Notes under the pieces: generated by a model | Databases searched by the model: none | What the model was told of the DNA's origin: nothing | What the model saw: the letters and a program-made list of their open reading frames with translations, nothing else | In this document: positions 16,488 through 24,736 of the stretch, piece after piece | Layout of the letters: each line of letters begins with the position of its first letter | Position numbering within the stretch: position 1 is the first letter of the stretch | Source: Desulfobacterium sp. | Lineage (GTDB): Bacteria > Desulfobacterota > Desulfobacteria > Desulfobacterales > Desulfobacteraceae | Direction: 5' to 3' | NCBI GenBank assembly: GCA_030145245.1 | Contig: JAQYWC010000073.1 | Span: 100,729 to 164,728, forward strand | DNA length: 64,000 nucleotides | Position numbers and translations under genes: made by a program

Positions 16488-17918
16488 TCAGGCAATCGTG
16501 TACCTAAGATCGGTTGCAGTTACCCAGTCTTCATGGGCGTCCATCAGCTTGCCGGGATTGAGGATGTTGTTGGGGTCAAAGGCCTTTTTGATGTTCCTCA
16601 TCAGGTCAAGGCTGTCGCTTTTCTCAGCCTTGAATGCCGATGCCTTTGAGATGCCGATGCCGTGTTCCGCCGAGGTGGTTCCCTTGACCGAGCGGACATA
16701 TTCGTAGATCTCAGCCACCGCAGTTCTTGCCGATTCCCACTGGTCCTGTCGGGTGGGCTCCATCAGGATCTTGGTGTGCATGCAGCCTGAACCGCAATGG
16801 CCATAGGCGGTCATGATGATGTTGTTCCTCTCTGCAATCTCGTGGATCGTTCTTGCTGTTTCAGCCATCTTTGAGTAGGGAACGGCCATGTCGTCGGCAA
16901 GGGAGGTGCTTGAGAGCACATCGCTGAACTTTGAGAGCGCCGGAAAAAGTTTTTTCCTGCCCATGAAGATCTTGGCCCGCTCTGCGGCATCGTAACTGCT
17001 CGTGAGTCCTGTGCCACCGTGTTTTTTGCACACCTGCTGCATGGCGTTGATCTCATGGTCCACGGCTTCCTTGACCATGGCGTCGGCCTCGTAGAGAAGC
17101 ACCGCCTCCACCTCGGGAAGCCCCAGATCCATGGTTTTGTTCACGGCCTTGATTGCGACGCTGTCAACCAGCTCCAGCATGGAGGGCACAACCCCGCTTG
17201 CCATGATGTCGGCAATGGCCTGGCCTGCATCCTCGAGCCGGTCAAAGTTGGCCATGCCAAGGCATCTGAATTTCGGGATGGGCACAAAACTCAAGGTGGC
17301 TTCAACCACCACCCCCAGGGTGCCTTCGGATCCGACGATGAGCTTGTGGAGTTGGTAGCCTGTGGCCTCAACCCGTGTTCTTGCCCCAAGGGTGACAAGG
17401 CTTCCGTCCGGCAGTACCACCTTCATTCCAAGGACGCTGTCCCGGGTCGCTCCGTATTTCACCGAACGGACTCCGCTTGCGTTGTTTCCAATCTCCCCGC
17501 CGATGGTGGCGATCCTGCTCGAGGCAGGGGTGGGGGGGTAGAAGACGCCAAAGGGTTTGAGCGCATGGTTCAGGTCGTCATCCACCACGCCCGGCTGCAC
17601 CCTGCAAAAGACATCCGAGGGGTTGATTTCAAGGATTCGGTTCATCCGCTTCATGTCCAGGGTGATGCCACCCTTGACAGGCACGGTTTGTCCGCACATT
17701 CCCGAACCGCCGCCCCGGGTGATGACGGGAATCTTTTCTTCGTTTGCAAAAGCCATGATCGCCTGGACCTGCTCCGTATTTCCGGGTCTTACCACCACCC
17801 AGGGCCTGGCAGAATGGACGGAGGAGTCTGAACCGTAAATGTAGAGATCTGCCGGATCCGTCTTTACATTATCTTCTCCAACAATGTTTATAAGCCTGGG
17901 TACATCAATTTTTTCCAT
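16488..17918 (-). CDS. FAD-linked 2-hydroxyacid dehydrogenase (GlcD / D-lactate dehydrogenase type)
   Basis: 476 residues of the VAO flavoprotein family. The FAD-binding half contains TRGGGSGMCGQ, GGEIGNNASGVRSVKYG and GSEGTLGVV; the C-terminal FAD-oxidase half contains YGHCGSGCMHTKI and EHGIGISKA. Such enzymes oxidise D-lactate or glycolate and pass electrons to an Fe-S partner. The polyferredoxin gene follows 32 bases downstream (from ATG 16455) and larA next, forming a three-gene operon. The substrate is assigned as lactate because of larA; glycolate or another 2-hydroxyacid remains possible. Confidence 0.88.
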   Translation of the reverse strand: MEKIDVPRLINIVGEDNVKTDPADLYIYGSDSSVHSARPWVVVRPGNTEQVQAIMAFANEEKIPVITRGGGSGMCGQTVPVKGGITLDMKRMNRILEINPSDVFCRVQPGVVDDDLNHALKPFGVFYPPTPASSRIATIGGEIGNNASGVRSVKYGATRDSVLGMKVVLPDGSLVTLGARTRVEATGYQLHKLIVGSEGTLGVVVEATLSFVPIPKFRCLGMANFDRLEDAGQAIADIMASGVVPSMLELVDSVAIKAVNKTMDLGLPEVEAVLLYEADAMVKEAVDHEINAMQQVCKKHGGTGLTSSYDAAERAKIFMGRKKLFPALSKFSDVLSSTSLADDMAVPYSKMAETARTIHEIAERNNIIMTAYGHCGSGCMHTKILMEPTRQDQWESARTAVAEIYEYVRSVKGTTSAEHGIGISKASAFKAEKSDSLDLMRNIKKAFDPNNILNPGKLMDAHEDWVTATDLRYTIA

Positions 17919-18290
17919 TACCCTTCCCCTTAATTATATTTCAGTATTAGCGAGTCGTAATCTTTGGGACCAATTTGGGATTGATCATTAATACAAAAAC
18001 TACTCTTTTTTAAACAAAAAACAAGTTTTTGCCAATGAAATTTCATAATCCCCTGTAAAAGAATTGTTTTTTTTATCGTCTTCCGGGGTTGAACCACGGG
18101 AAAAAACGTGGTTCAATGGGGGTTAACCATCGTTATTACGATGGCGGAATCGCCTTATTCTTACCAAAGGAGCGTGTCTGCTTAAGATCGTCTTAAATCA
18201 CCTGGTTTCAATCCACTTTTAATCCACGGAGGCGTTGTCAGGGAAAGTTGTAAAGTTTGTTGTATCAATTAAAACAACTGGAGGTTTACG
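17919..18290. other. 372-bp divergent regulatory region, lactate operon / alanine dehydrogenase
   Basis: No gene seen. AT-rich on the left side. It contains three inverted repeats: TTGAACCACG / CGTGGTTCAA (18089-18116), CCATCG / CGATGG (18127-18144) and the palindrome at 18182-18196. A GGAGG ribosome site precedes ald. No sigma-70 element is convincing. Confidence 0.5.
18182..18196. promoter_or_regulatory. Candidate operator palindrome TTAAGA-TCG-TCTTAA
   Basis: Perfect 6-base arms with a 3-base centre, about 95 bases before the ald start in the region shared by lactate oxidation and alanine dehydrogenase. The size suits a dimeric regulator; which one is unknown. Confidence 0.35.
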
Positions 18291-19403
18291 ATGATTATTG
18301 GAATTTTAAAAGAGATCAAGGTTGCCGAGAAACGGGTTTGCATGACTCCTGCCGGGGTCATTGCCCTGATCGAGAACGGCCATGAAGTCCTTGTGGAGAA
18401 AGGGGCCGGAGAGGGTAGCGGATACCCGGATTCAGACTACCTGGCTGCCGGAGCCACCATGGTTGGCACCCCCGGGGAGATCTATCAGAAGGCCGGGATG
18501 GTCATGCATGTCAAGGAGCCCCAGCCCTCGGAATACGGTCTTATCCGGGAGGATCAGATCGTGTTTACCTACCTTCATCTGGCCGCGGACGAGGCCCAGA
18601 CCCGTGCCCTTATCAAGAGCCGCTGCGTCGCCATCGCCTACGAAACCATTGAAAAAACAGACGGAGCCCTGCCCCTGCTGCTTCCCATGAGCGAGGTGGC
18701 CGGCCGCATGGCCGCCCAGGAGGGAGCAAAATACCTTGAGATGCCCCAGGGGGGCATGGGTGTCCTCTTTGGCGGCGTCACCGGGGTTGAACCTGCCACT
18801 GTGCTGGTCATCGGCGGTGGGGTCGTTGGGGTCAATGCAGCCAAGATGGCCTGCGGGCTCGGGGCAAAGGTGTATATCCTCGACACCAACCTTGACCGGC
18901 TTCGCTACCTTGATGATGTGATGCCTGCCAACTGTTTTCCTTTGATGTCCAACCCGGCACTCCTGCGGGAGCTTGTGGCCCGGGCCCATGTGGTGATCGG
19001 TGCCGTTCTTGTGGCGGGTGCCAGGGCACCCAAGCTGTTGACCCGGGATATGCTCAAGACGATGAAACCCGGGGCTGTCATCGTGGATGTCGCCATCGAT
19101 CAGGGCGGTTGCTTTGAGACCTCAAGGCCTACAACCCATGACGATCCCACTTTTGTGATCGACGGTGTTGTCCATTACTGTGTGGCCAATATGCCGGGGG
19201 CCGTTGCAAGGACATCGACCCTGGCCCTGACCAACGCAACCCTTCCCTATGCCCTTGAAATCGCCAACAAGGGGTGGAAGCAGGCCATGGCGGAGAACCT
19301 TGAGATCCGGCCGGGAGCCAATGTCATCAAGGGTAAGGTCACTTTCAAGGCCGTGGCAGATGCCTTTGGGCTTGGGTATACGTCCGTGGAAGATTTCCTT
19401 TGA
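18291..19403 (+). CDS. ald: Alanine dehydrogenase
   Basis: 370 residues, the usual length. The N-terminal KEIKVAEKRV opening, the substrate/catalytic Lys in HVKEPQPSEY and His in TYLHLAAD, the NAD fold motif VIGGGVVGVNAAKMA (~170-184) and VDVAIDQGGCFETS all fit. It catalyses NAD-dependent interconversion of L-alanine with pyruvate and ammonia. ACTGGAGG precedes ATG. Divergent placement beside a lactate-oxidising operon puts two pyruvate-linked steps around one regulatory region. Confidence 0.95.
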   Translation: MIIGILKEIKVAEKRVCMTPAGVIALIENGHEVLVEKGAGEGSGYPDSDYLAAGATMVGTPGEIYQKAGMVMHVKEPQPSEYGLIREDQIVFTYLHLAADEAQTRALIKSRCVAIAYETIEKTDGALPLLLPMSEVAGRMAAQEGAKYLEMPQGGMGVLFGGVTGVEPATVLVIGGGVVGVNAAKMACGLGAKVYILDTNLDRLRYLDDVMPANCFPLMSNPALLRELVARAHVVIGAVLVAGARAPKLLTRDMLKTMKPGAVIVDVAIDQGGCFETSRPTTHDDPTFVIDGVVHYCVANMPGAVARTSTLALTNATLPYALEIANKGWKQAMAENLEIRPGANVIKGKVTFKAVADAFGLGYTSVEDFL

Positions 19404-19482
19404 TGCTATACTCCCGGACACGCTTGGGATGGATGATGGTTCACGTAGAAAAAAAATAACTTTTTTAAAAAGAAGAGATAGG

Positions 19483-19514
19483 AAAAGCCCCCGGATGCCC
19501 GGGGGCTTTTCTTG
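19483..19514 (+). terminator. Rho-independent terminator after ald
   Basis: Twelve-base perfect arms AAAAGCCCCCGG / CCGGGGGCTTTT around loop ATGC, then CTTGTCTTT. Confidence 0.9.
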
Positions 19515-19636
19515 TCTTTACCCGGGTCAAACCTTTGAAATCGCTATTGTACTTGACAGGGGCGTTTGTGTGACATAAACATGATCAGTGTTCTTGTAGA
19601 TAACTTTTGTTAAATATAGGAAAAGGAGTTGTAGTT

Positions 19637-21148
19637 ATGGAGAAGGTCGTTGACCCCCGGCTCATGGAGAAGTACAAGAAAGAGGCGATCCTGGAGCTTG
19701 CAAGGAGATCCCGTACTTCGGTTCTGGCCCATTTTTTTCTGTTTTTATTTTTAGCTGTTGTCACCCCCATGAAGAGTGATTATCCCGTTCAGCTGATGGT
19801 TTTCGGGCTCCTGATATTTTTTGTATCCACCCTGCGAATGGTCCTTGCCAAAAGGGCTCCGGACCGATATGATTCCGCACCTGAAGTTTGGAATTCAACA
19901 CTGACGGTGGCAAATTACCTGTCAGGAGCCCTGTGGGGAGGATTTACTTATATGGTGGCCCATTACTACAAGATCGAATGGCCCTTCATGTTTACCCAGA
20001 TCATTGTCTGCGGTATTGCTGCAGGCTCCACAAGCTCCCTTGCCCCGAGACTCTCCGTCGCCCGGGGCTTTATCCTGCTCATGCTGCTCCCCATTTCCGT
20101 CTGGGGATTTATCAACGGGACAACCCAGGCCATCGGGATTTCCGTTATCGCTCTTTTTTCAATGTTCATGTTTATCAGGATGGCAAAGGATAACTACCTG
20201 TGGTATTGGGATAACGTTAAAAACAGTGAAAAGATCTCTTTGCACACCCGGAAGATGGAGGCGGTTTTTAAGGGGACCTATGAAAATGCCGAGAATCTCA
20301 ACCGTTCGTCACAGGACCTGTCCGGGTTTTCCGGTAAAATGACGGAAAATGCCTCCCACATGAGTCATAAACTCAAGGAGATTCTGGGCTTTGCAAACCA
20401 GGTGGATAAAAACTCCGGGGCCGTGGTTTCGGTCATGGGCCAGGCAACGGAAAATTTTGACAACATTGCTGCTGCGGCCCAGCAGATGACCGCCACCATC
20501 AACGAGATTGCAAAGAGCAGCGAACAGACCCGGGCAGTCACGGAAGAGGCGTTGACCCAGAGTGAATCCGCCACCGCCAAGATGGACGAACTGGGAGCGT
20601 CTGCCAGGGCCATCACGGCCATAACAGAGGCCATTGGCGATATCTCAGGGCAGATCAACCTGCTTGCCCTGAACGCCACCATCGAGGCTGCAAGGGCGGG
20701 GGAGGCCGGCAAGGGGTTTGCCGTGGTCGCAACCGAGATCAAGGAGCTGGCTGTTCAGACCGCAGGGTCTGCCGATGAGATCAAGAGCCAGGTGATGGAG
20801 ATTCAGCAATCGACTTCGGCTTCGTCCGCGGAGATATCAAAGATCTCCCAGGTGGTCCTGGACGCCAACCAGAGGGTAGGGTCCATTGCTGCTGCGGTTG
20901 AGGAGCAGTCTGTTGCATTTGAAGAGGTGTCTAAGAATATTGGTGAGGTATCCTCGGGTTTTTGCGAAGTATCGAGGATGCTGGATGAAAACAACGATAA
21001 TATGAAGAGTGTTTCCCGCCATATAGCTGAGGTGGATCAGACTGCTGATGATGTAAGGGATAATACCACCTTGGTGGATAAAAGCGCAGAAAGCCTTTTA
21101 AACCTTGCGTCCAATCTGGGCAGGCTCGTGGAATCTGCAGCTTCCTGA
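19637..21148 (+). CDS. Methyl-accepting chemotaxis protein with multi-span membrane sensor
   Basis: 503 residues from ATG 19637 with AAAGGAG upstream (an in-frame TTG at 19607 has no such site). The first ~195 residues hold about six hydrophobic spans and no large periplasmic loop, so the input is probably sensed in or at the membrane. The C-terminal cytoplasmic helix bundle carries the signalling tip ([18 protein letters not shown], then GKGFAVVA), the CheA/CheW contact. No HAMP is obvious. It stands alone between ald and the corrinoid-activator genes, and its ligand is unknown. Confidence 0.9.
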   Translation: MEKVVDPRLMEKYKKEAILELARRSRTSVLAHFFLFLFLAVVTPMKSDYPVQLMVFGLLIFFVSTLRMVLAKRAPDRYDSAPEVWNSTLTVANYLSGALWGGFTYMVAHYYKIEWPFMFTQIIVCGIAAGSTSSLAPRLSVARGFILLMLLPISVWGFINGTTQAIGISVIALFSMFMFIRMAKDNYLWYWDNVKNSEKISLHTRKMEAVFKGTYENAENLNRSSQDLSGFSGKMTENASHMSHKLKEILGFANQVDKNSGAVVSVMGQATENFDNIAAAAQQMTATINEIAKSSEQTRAVTEEALTQSESATAKMDELGASARAITAITEAIGDISGQINLLALNATIEAARAGEAGKGFAVVATEIKELAVQTAGSADEIKSQVMEIQQSTSASSAEISKISQVVLDANQRVGSIAAAVEEQSVAFEEVSKNIGEVSSGFCEVSRMLDENNDNMKSVSRHIAEVDQTADDVRDNTTLVDKSAESLLNLASNLGRLVESAAS

Positions 21149-21195
21149 ACTTCGGAGCTGTTGACAAAGATACCTGGGGCGGGAGAGGAGATAGG

Positions 21196-23142
21196 ATGGA
21201 GAAGCATACAATTACCTTCCTGCCCCATGACAGGAAGATCGAGGTCGCTGAAGGCGAAAATCTAATCCGGGCTGCCATGGAAGCGGGGGTTCATGTGAAT
21301 GCCTCCTGCGGCGGCGAGGGTGTCTGCGGCAAATGCAGGGTTATTATCGAACAGGGGGAGGTTGAGGATGGGCTTTCCGAGCGGCTTTCTCCCGAGGACA
21401 TAGACCAGGGATACCGCCTGGCCTGCCTGGCCCGGGTTCATTCCGACCTTGTGGTGAGGATCCCCGTGGAGTCGGATGTGGACGCAAGTGTCCTGAACCT
21501 CCAGGCCTCTCCCCGGCATACGGCCAGGATCAGGAGTTTCGACCTTGACGAGCTCAAGGAGCAGGGCCTCTTCATCCCTCCGGTTGAAAAGAAGTACCTG
21601 GATCTGCCCGAACCCACGGCCCAGGACAACATCGCCGATGTGACAAGATTGCTCCACCACCTTAAAATGGAGCACGGCGAGCACCGGCTGGTCACCGACC
21701 TCAATGTGATGCGAACCATTCCGGACCTGTTGAGGCAGGGAGATTTCAAGGTCACGGCAACCATTGTCAGGCCGGTGCGCAAGGATGGAAAGAACCAGAT
21801 CGTCCACATCGAACCCGGTGACACCACGGACAGGAATTTTGCCGTTGCCATGGATATCGGAACCACCACCATCTATGGTGAGGTCCTTGACCTGAATACA
21901 GGTGAGGTGCTCTCAAGCTACGGTGATTTCAACGGCCAGATCAGTTACGGGGAGGATGTGATCTCAAGGATCATGTTCTCGGAAAAGAAGGACGGCCTTG
22001 AGGTTCTCCAGAAAAAAGTGGTGGAGACCATCAACAAGGTGCTTGGAAAGATCATTTCAAAGGCCGGTATCTCAAGGAACGAGATCACCACCATCACCCT
22101 TGCCGGCAACTCCACCATGACCCAGCTTCTCCTCAGGATCAATCCCAGCTACATACGGCGGGCTCCCTATGTGCCTGCCTCGATCCTCTATCCCCCGTTC
22201 CCGGCATCTGACGTCGGCATTGACCTTGCCGGGCACAGCATTGCCCTGGTTTATCCCGGAGTCTCAAGTTATGTGGGGGGGGATATCGTTGCAGGGGTGA
22301 TGGGGTCGGGCATGTACAGAACCGACAAGCTCACCCTGTTCATGGACATTGGCACCAATGCCGAGATTGTCATCGGCAACAAGGACTGGATGGCCTGCAC
22401 CGCCTGTTCGGCAGGCCCGGCATTTGAGGGCGGGGGCGTCACCTTCGGCATGAGGGCAGCCAAGGGTGCCATCGAGGATTTTTCCATTGATCCCCTGACC
22501 CTTGAACCGATGATCATGACAATCGGCAATGTCCGGCCCAAGGGAATTTGCGGGTCCGGCCTCATCACCATCGTGGCACGGCTCTTTGAGACAGGCGTCA
22601 TCGACAACAGGGGCAAGTTCGACCGGACCCTTGATACCGACAGGATCCGTATGGGTGAAGATGTCTGGGAGTATGTGCTGGTGTGGAAGGATGCCACCCA
22701 GATCGACCGGGATATCTCCATTACCGAGCCTGACATCGATAACCTGATCCGGGCCAAGGGCGCCATGTACTCGGGTGCCCAGACCCTGCTCGAGGAGGTG
22801 GGACTCACCATCAACGACATCGAGGAGGTGATCCTTGCCGGCGGTTTTGGTTCATACATCGACCTTGAAAAGGCGATGACCATCGGCCTGCTTCCGGAGA
22901 CCGATCCCGCGCGGGTCACCTATCTTGGCAACAGCTCCCTGCTGGGGGCCAAGATGAGCTCCTTTACCAACCGGCTGAGAAGGGATGTGGGTGAGGTGGT
23001 CAAGATGATGACCAACTTCGAGCTTGCCGAGACCCCCTCCTACATGGATCATTACATGGGGGCCCTGTTTCTTCCCCACACCAATCTTTCGGATTTCCCG
23101 AGGCTCAAGGCAAGGCTTGAAGCAAACCGGGGGGCAAAATAA
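21196..23142 (+). CDS. RACo/RamA-like corrinoid activator, [2Fe-2S] ferredoxin + ASKHA domain
   Basis: 648 residues. The N-terminal plant-type ferredoxin has C38, C44, C47 and C77 (CGGEGVCGKC, then LACLAR). After a linker the ASKHA ATPase-like core shows AMDIGTTTIYGEV, TLAGNSTMTQ, FMDIGTNAEIV, GICGSGL and ILAGGFGSYID (DUF4445 family). These proteins use ATP to return an oxidised Co(II) corrinoid protein to Co(I) after accidental inactivation. Targets could be the corrinoid iron-sulfur protein of the Wood-Ljungdahl pathway or a methyltransferase; none is adjacent. The stop overlaps the next start by one base. Confidence 0.88.
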   Translation: MEKHTITFLPHDRKIEVAEGENLIRAAMEAGVHVNASCGGEGVCGKCRVIIEQGEVEDGLSERLSPEDIDQGYRLACLARVHSDLVVRIPVESDVDASVLNLQASPRHTARIRSFDLDELKEQGLFIPPVEKKYLDLPEPTAQDNIADVTRLLHHLKMEHGEHRLVTDLNVMRTIPDLLRQGDFKVTATIVRPVRKDGKNQIVHIEPGDTTDRNFAVAMDIGTTTIYGEVLDLNTGEVLSSYGDFNGQISYGEDVISRIMFSEKKDGLEVLQKKVVETINKVLGKIISKAGISRNEITTITLAGNSTMTQLLLRINPSYIRRAPYVPASILYPPFPASDVGIDLAGHSIALVYPGVSSYVGGDIVAGVMGSGMYRTDKLTLFMDIGTNAEIVIGNKDWMACTACSAGPAFEGGGVTFGMRAAKGAIEDFSIDPLTLEPMIMTIGNVRPKGICGSGLITIVARLFETGVIDNRGKFDRTLDTDRIRMGEDVWEYVLVWKDATQIDRDISITEPDIDNLIRAKGAMYSGAQTLLEEVGLTINDIEEVILAGGFGSYIDLEKAMTIGLLPETDPARVTYLGNSSLLGAKMSSFTNRLRRDVGEVVKMMTNFELAETPSYMDHYMGALFLPHTNLSDFPRLKARLEANRGAK

Positions 23143-24695
23143 TGGCAGGTGCGCAAGGGTTTGTCAGGCGCATTGAGCTTCCTGTACCGGCCCTTGGAAA
23201 CAACATTGCCGATGTGGAGCGCCTCAAGGCGGTTCTTAAAAAGGAGCTTGCCACGGACCGGGTGGTGGTGCCCCTCGGGGTTGCCAAAACCTTACCCGGT
23301 CGGCTCAGGGCGTTCAACCACCGGCTGAAGACGGTCCTGTTCCGGGAGACCTTCGGGTGGCGGGTGGTGGGTGTGGAAGACCCGGACGGGAGTGATCCCC
23401 TTTGCGGCATTGCCCTGGACATCGGCACCACCCGGGTGGTGGCAAGGCTCATGGATCTTGAAACCGGCGAGGCCCTTGGGGAGAGCGGCTTTGATAATCC
23501 CCAGATCCGGATCGCCCCGGACGTCCTGGCAAGGATCCACCATGCAAAGGACGCCCAGGGACTTGAGGAGCTCAGAGCCTCCATCATTGAATCCGTGAAT
23601 GCCAAGACCCGGGAACTCTGTGAAGGGGCGGGGCTTGGCGTGGAATCGGTCTATCTTATGACCTGTGCCGGAAATACGGCCATGACCCACCTTTTCCTCG
23701 GCATCGATCCCTCCTACATCATCCGGGAACCCTATATTCCGGGAGTGAACGTGCCCGATCCCATGGATGCCGTGTCCATTGGTATTCGGCTCAACCCCAA
23801 TGCCAGGGTCTTTCTCTTCCCCAACATCGGCAGTTATTTTGGCGGGGATCTCATTGCCGGCATCCTCTGCGCCGGCATCCATCAACGGGAGGCGCCCTCC
23901 ATCATGGTGGACGTAGGCACCAATGCCGAGGTGGTGCTGGGAACCCGTGACTGGCTCATTGCCTGTGCCGGTGCCGCCGGCCCGGCCCTTGAAGGGGGCA
24001 TGAGCAAGATGGGCATGACCGCAGGCCCAGGCGTGATCGACCGGGTGGTGATCGATCCTGAAACCTGCAACATTGAGGTGCACACCATCGAAGAGAAGCC
24101 TGCCATCGGCATCTGCGGTTCGGGGATGATCGATCTTGCGGCCCAGCTGTTTTTGTCCGGCATGGTGGATATCAGGGGCAAGTTTTCAAAGGACCGCTGC
24201 GGCGACCGCCTGGTGGCAACGGAGGGCATTCACACCTTTGAGCTGGTGCAGGCCCCTGAGTCAGGAACGGGTCAGCCCATTGCCCTCAGCCAGGTGGACC
24301 TGAACTCGTTGACGAGCTCCAAGGCGGCCATGCACTCCATCCTCGAGGTGATTGTGCAGCAGACCGCAGGCATCGGCTTTGACGACCTTGAGCGGTTTTA
24401 TGTGGCCGGCACCTTTGGTTCTTTTATCGATCCAAGGTCTGCCATCTCCATCGGCATGCTGCCGGATATCCCTTTGGAGAAATTCCAGGTGCTCGGCAAC
24501 TCCTCCCTTGAGGGATCGGCCAGGCTGCTGCTCGACCCGGACCTCTTTGACGAGATTGCCACCATCCGGGAGAACCTGACCTATGTGGAGCTCAACGTGA
24601 ACCAGGAGTTCATGAACATCTTTTCAGGGGCCAAGTTCTATCCCCACACGGAAAAGTCCAGGTTCCCCTCGGTCACCATTTGGGGTCAGGCCTAG
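23142..24695 (+). CDS. Second ASKHA-domain corrinoid-activator-like protein, no ferredoxin domain
   Basis: 517 residues, TAATG overlap with the preceding gene. It aligns with the linker and ASKHA core of its neighbour: NNIADVERLKAVL, ALDIGTTRVVARL, TCAGNTAMTHLFL, MVDVGTNAEVV, GICGSGMIDLA and FYVAGTFGSFID. The ferredoxin domain is missing, so it has no visible electron source of its own and might act with the first protein or as a separate chaperone-like ATPase. Its last four codons (WGQA) and TAG fall within a GGGGTCAGGC repeat, so the natural C-terminus may have been replaced. Confidence 0.85.
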   Translation: MAGAQGFVRRIELPVPALGNNIADVERLKAVLKKELATDRVVVPLGVAKTLPGRLRAFNHRLKTVLFRETFGWRVVGVEDPDGSDPLCGIALDIGTTRVVARLMDLETGEALGESGFDNPQIRIAPDVLARIHHAKDAQGLEELRASIIESVNAKTRELCEGAGLGVESVYLMTCAGNTAMTHLFLGIDPSYIIREPYIPGVNVPDPMDAVSIGIRLNPNARVFLFPNIGSYFGGDLIAGILCAGIHQREAPSIMVDVGTNAEVVLGTRDWLIACAGAAGPALEGGMSKMGMTAGPGVIDRVVIDPETCNIEVHTIEEKPAIGICGSGMIDLAAQLFLSGMVDIRGKFSKDRCGDRLVATEGIHTFELVQAPESGTGQPIALSQVDLNSLTSSKAAMHSILEVIVQQTAGIGFDDLERFYVAGTFGSFIDPRSAISIGMLPDIPLEKFQVLGNSSLEGSARLLLDPDLFDEIATIRENLTYVELNVNQEFMNIFSGAKFYPHTEKSRFPSVTIWGQA

Positions 24696-24702
24696 CTTAT
24701 TA
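24681..24702. repeat. GGGGTCAGGC repeat arm at a gene end
   Basis: TGGGGTCAGGCCTAGCTTAT spans the last codons and stop of the ASKHA gene. It is one arm of the element seen at 7204-7273; a matching second arm is not visible nearby. Confidence 0.6.
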
Positions 24703-24736
24703 GCTTATTGCCGGAGGCATCTCCCAAAGCATAACG

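Noticed and set aside
17019..17831. 270-residue plus-strand frame opposite the FAD dehydrogenase
   Set aside because: Shadow of a well-conserved flavoprotein; no ribosome site or motif.
23292..24083. 263-residue minus-strand frame opposite the second ASKHA gene
   Set aside because: No motif, composition of a shadow frame, and the plus-strand gene is continuous and coupled to its neighbour.
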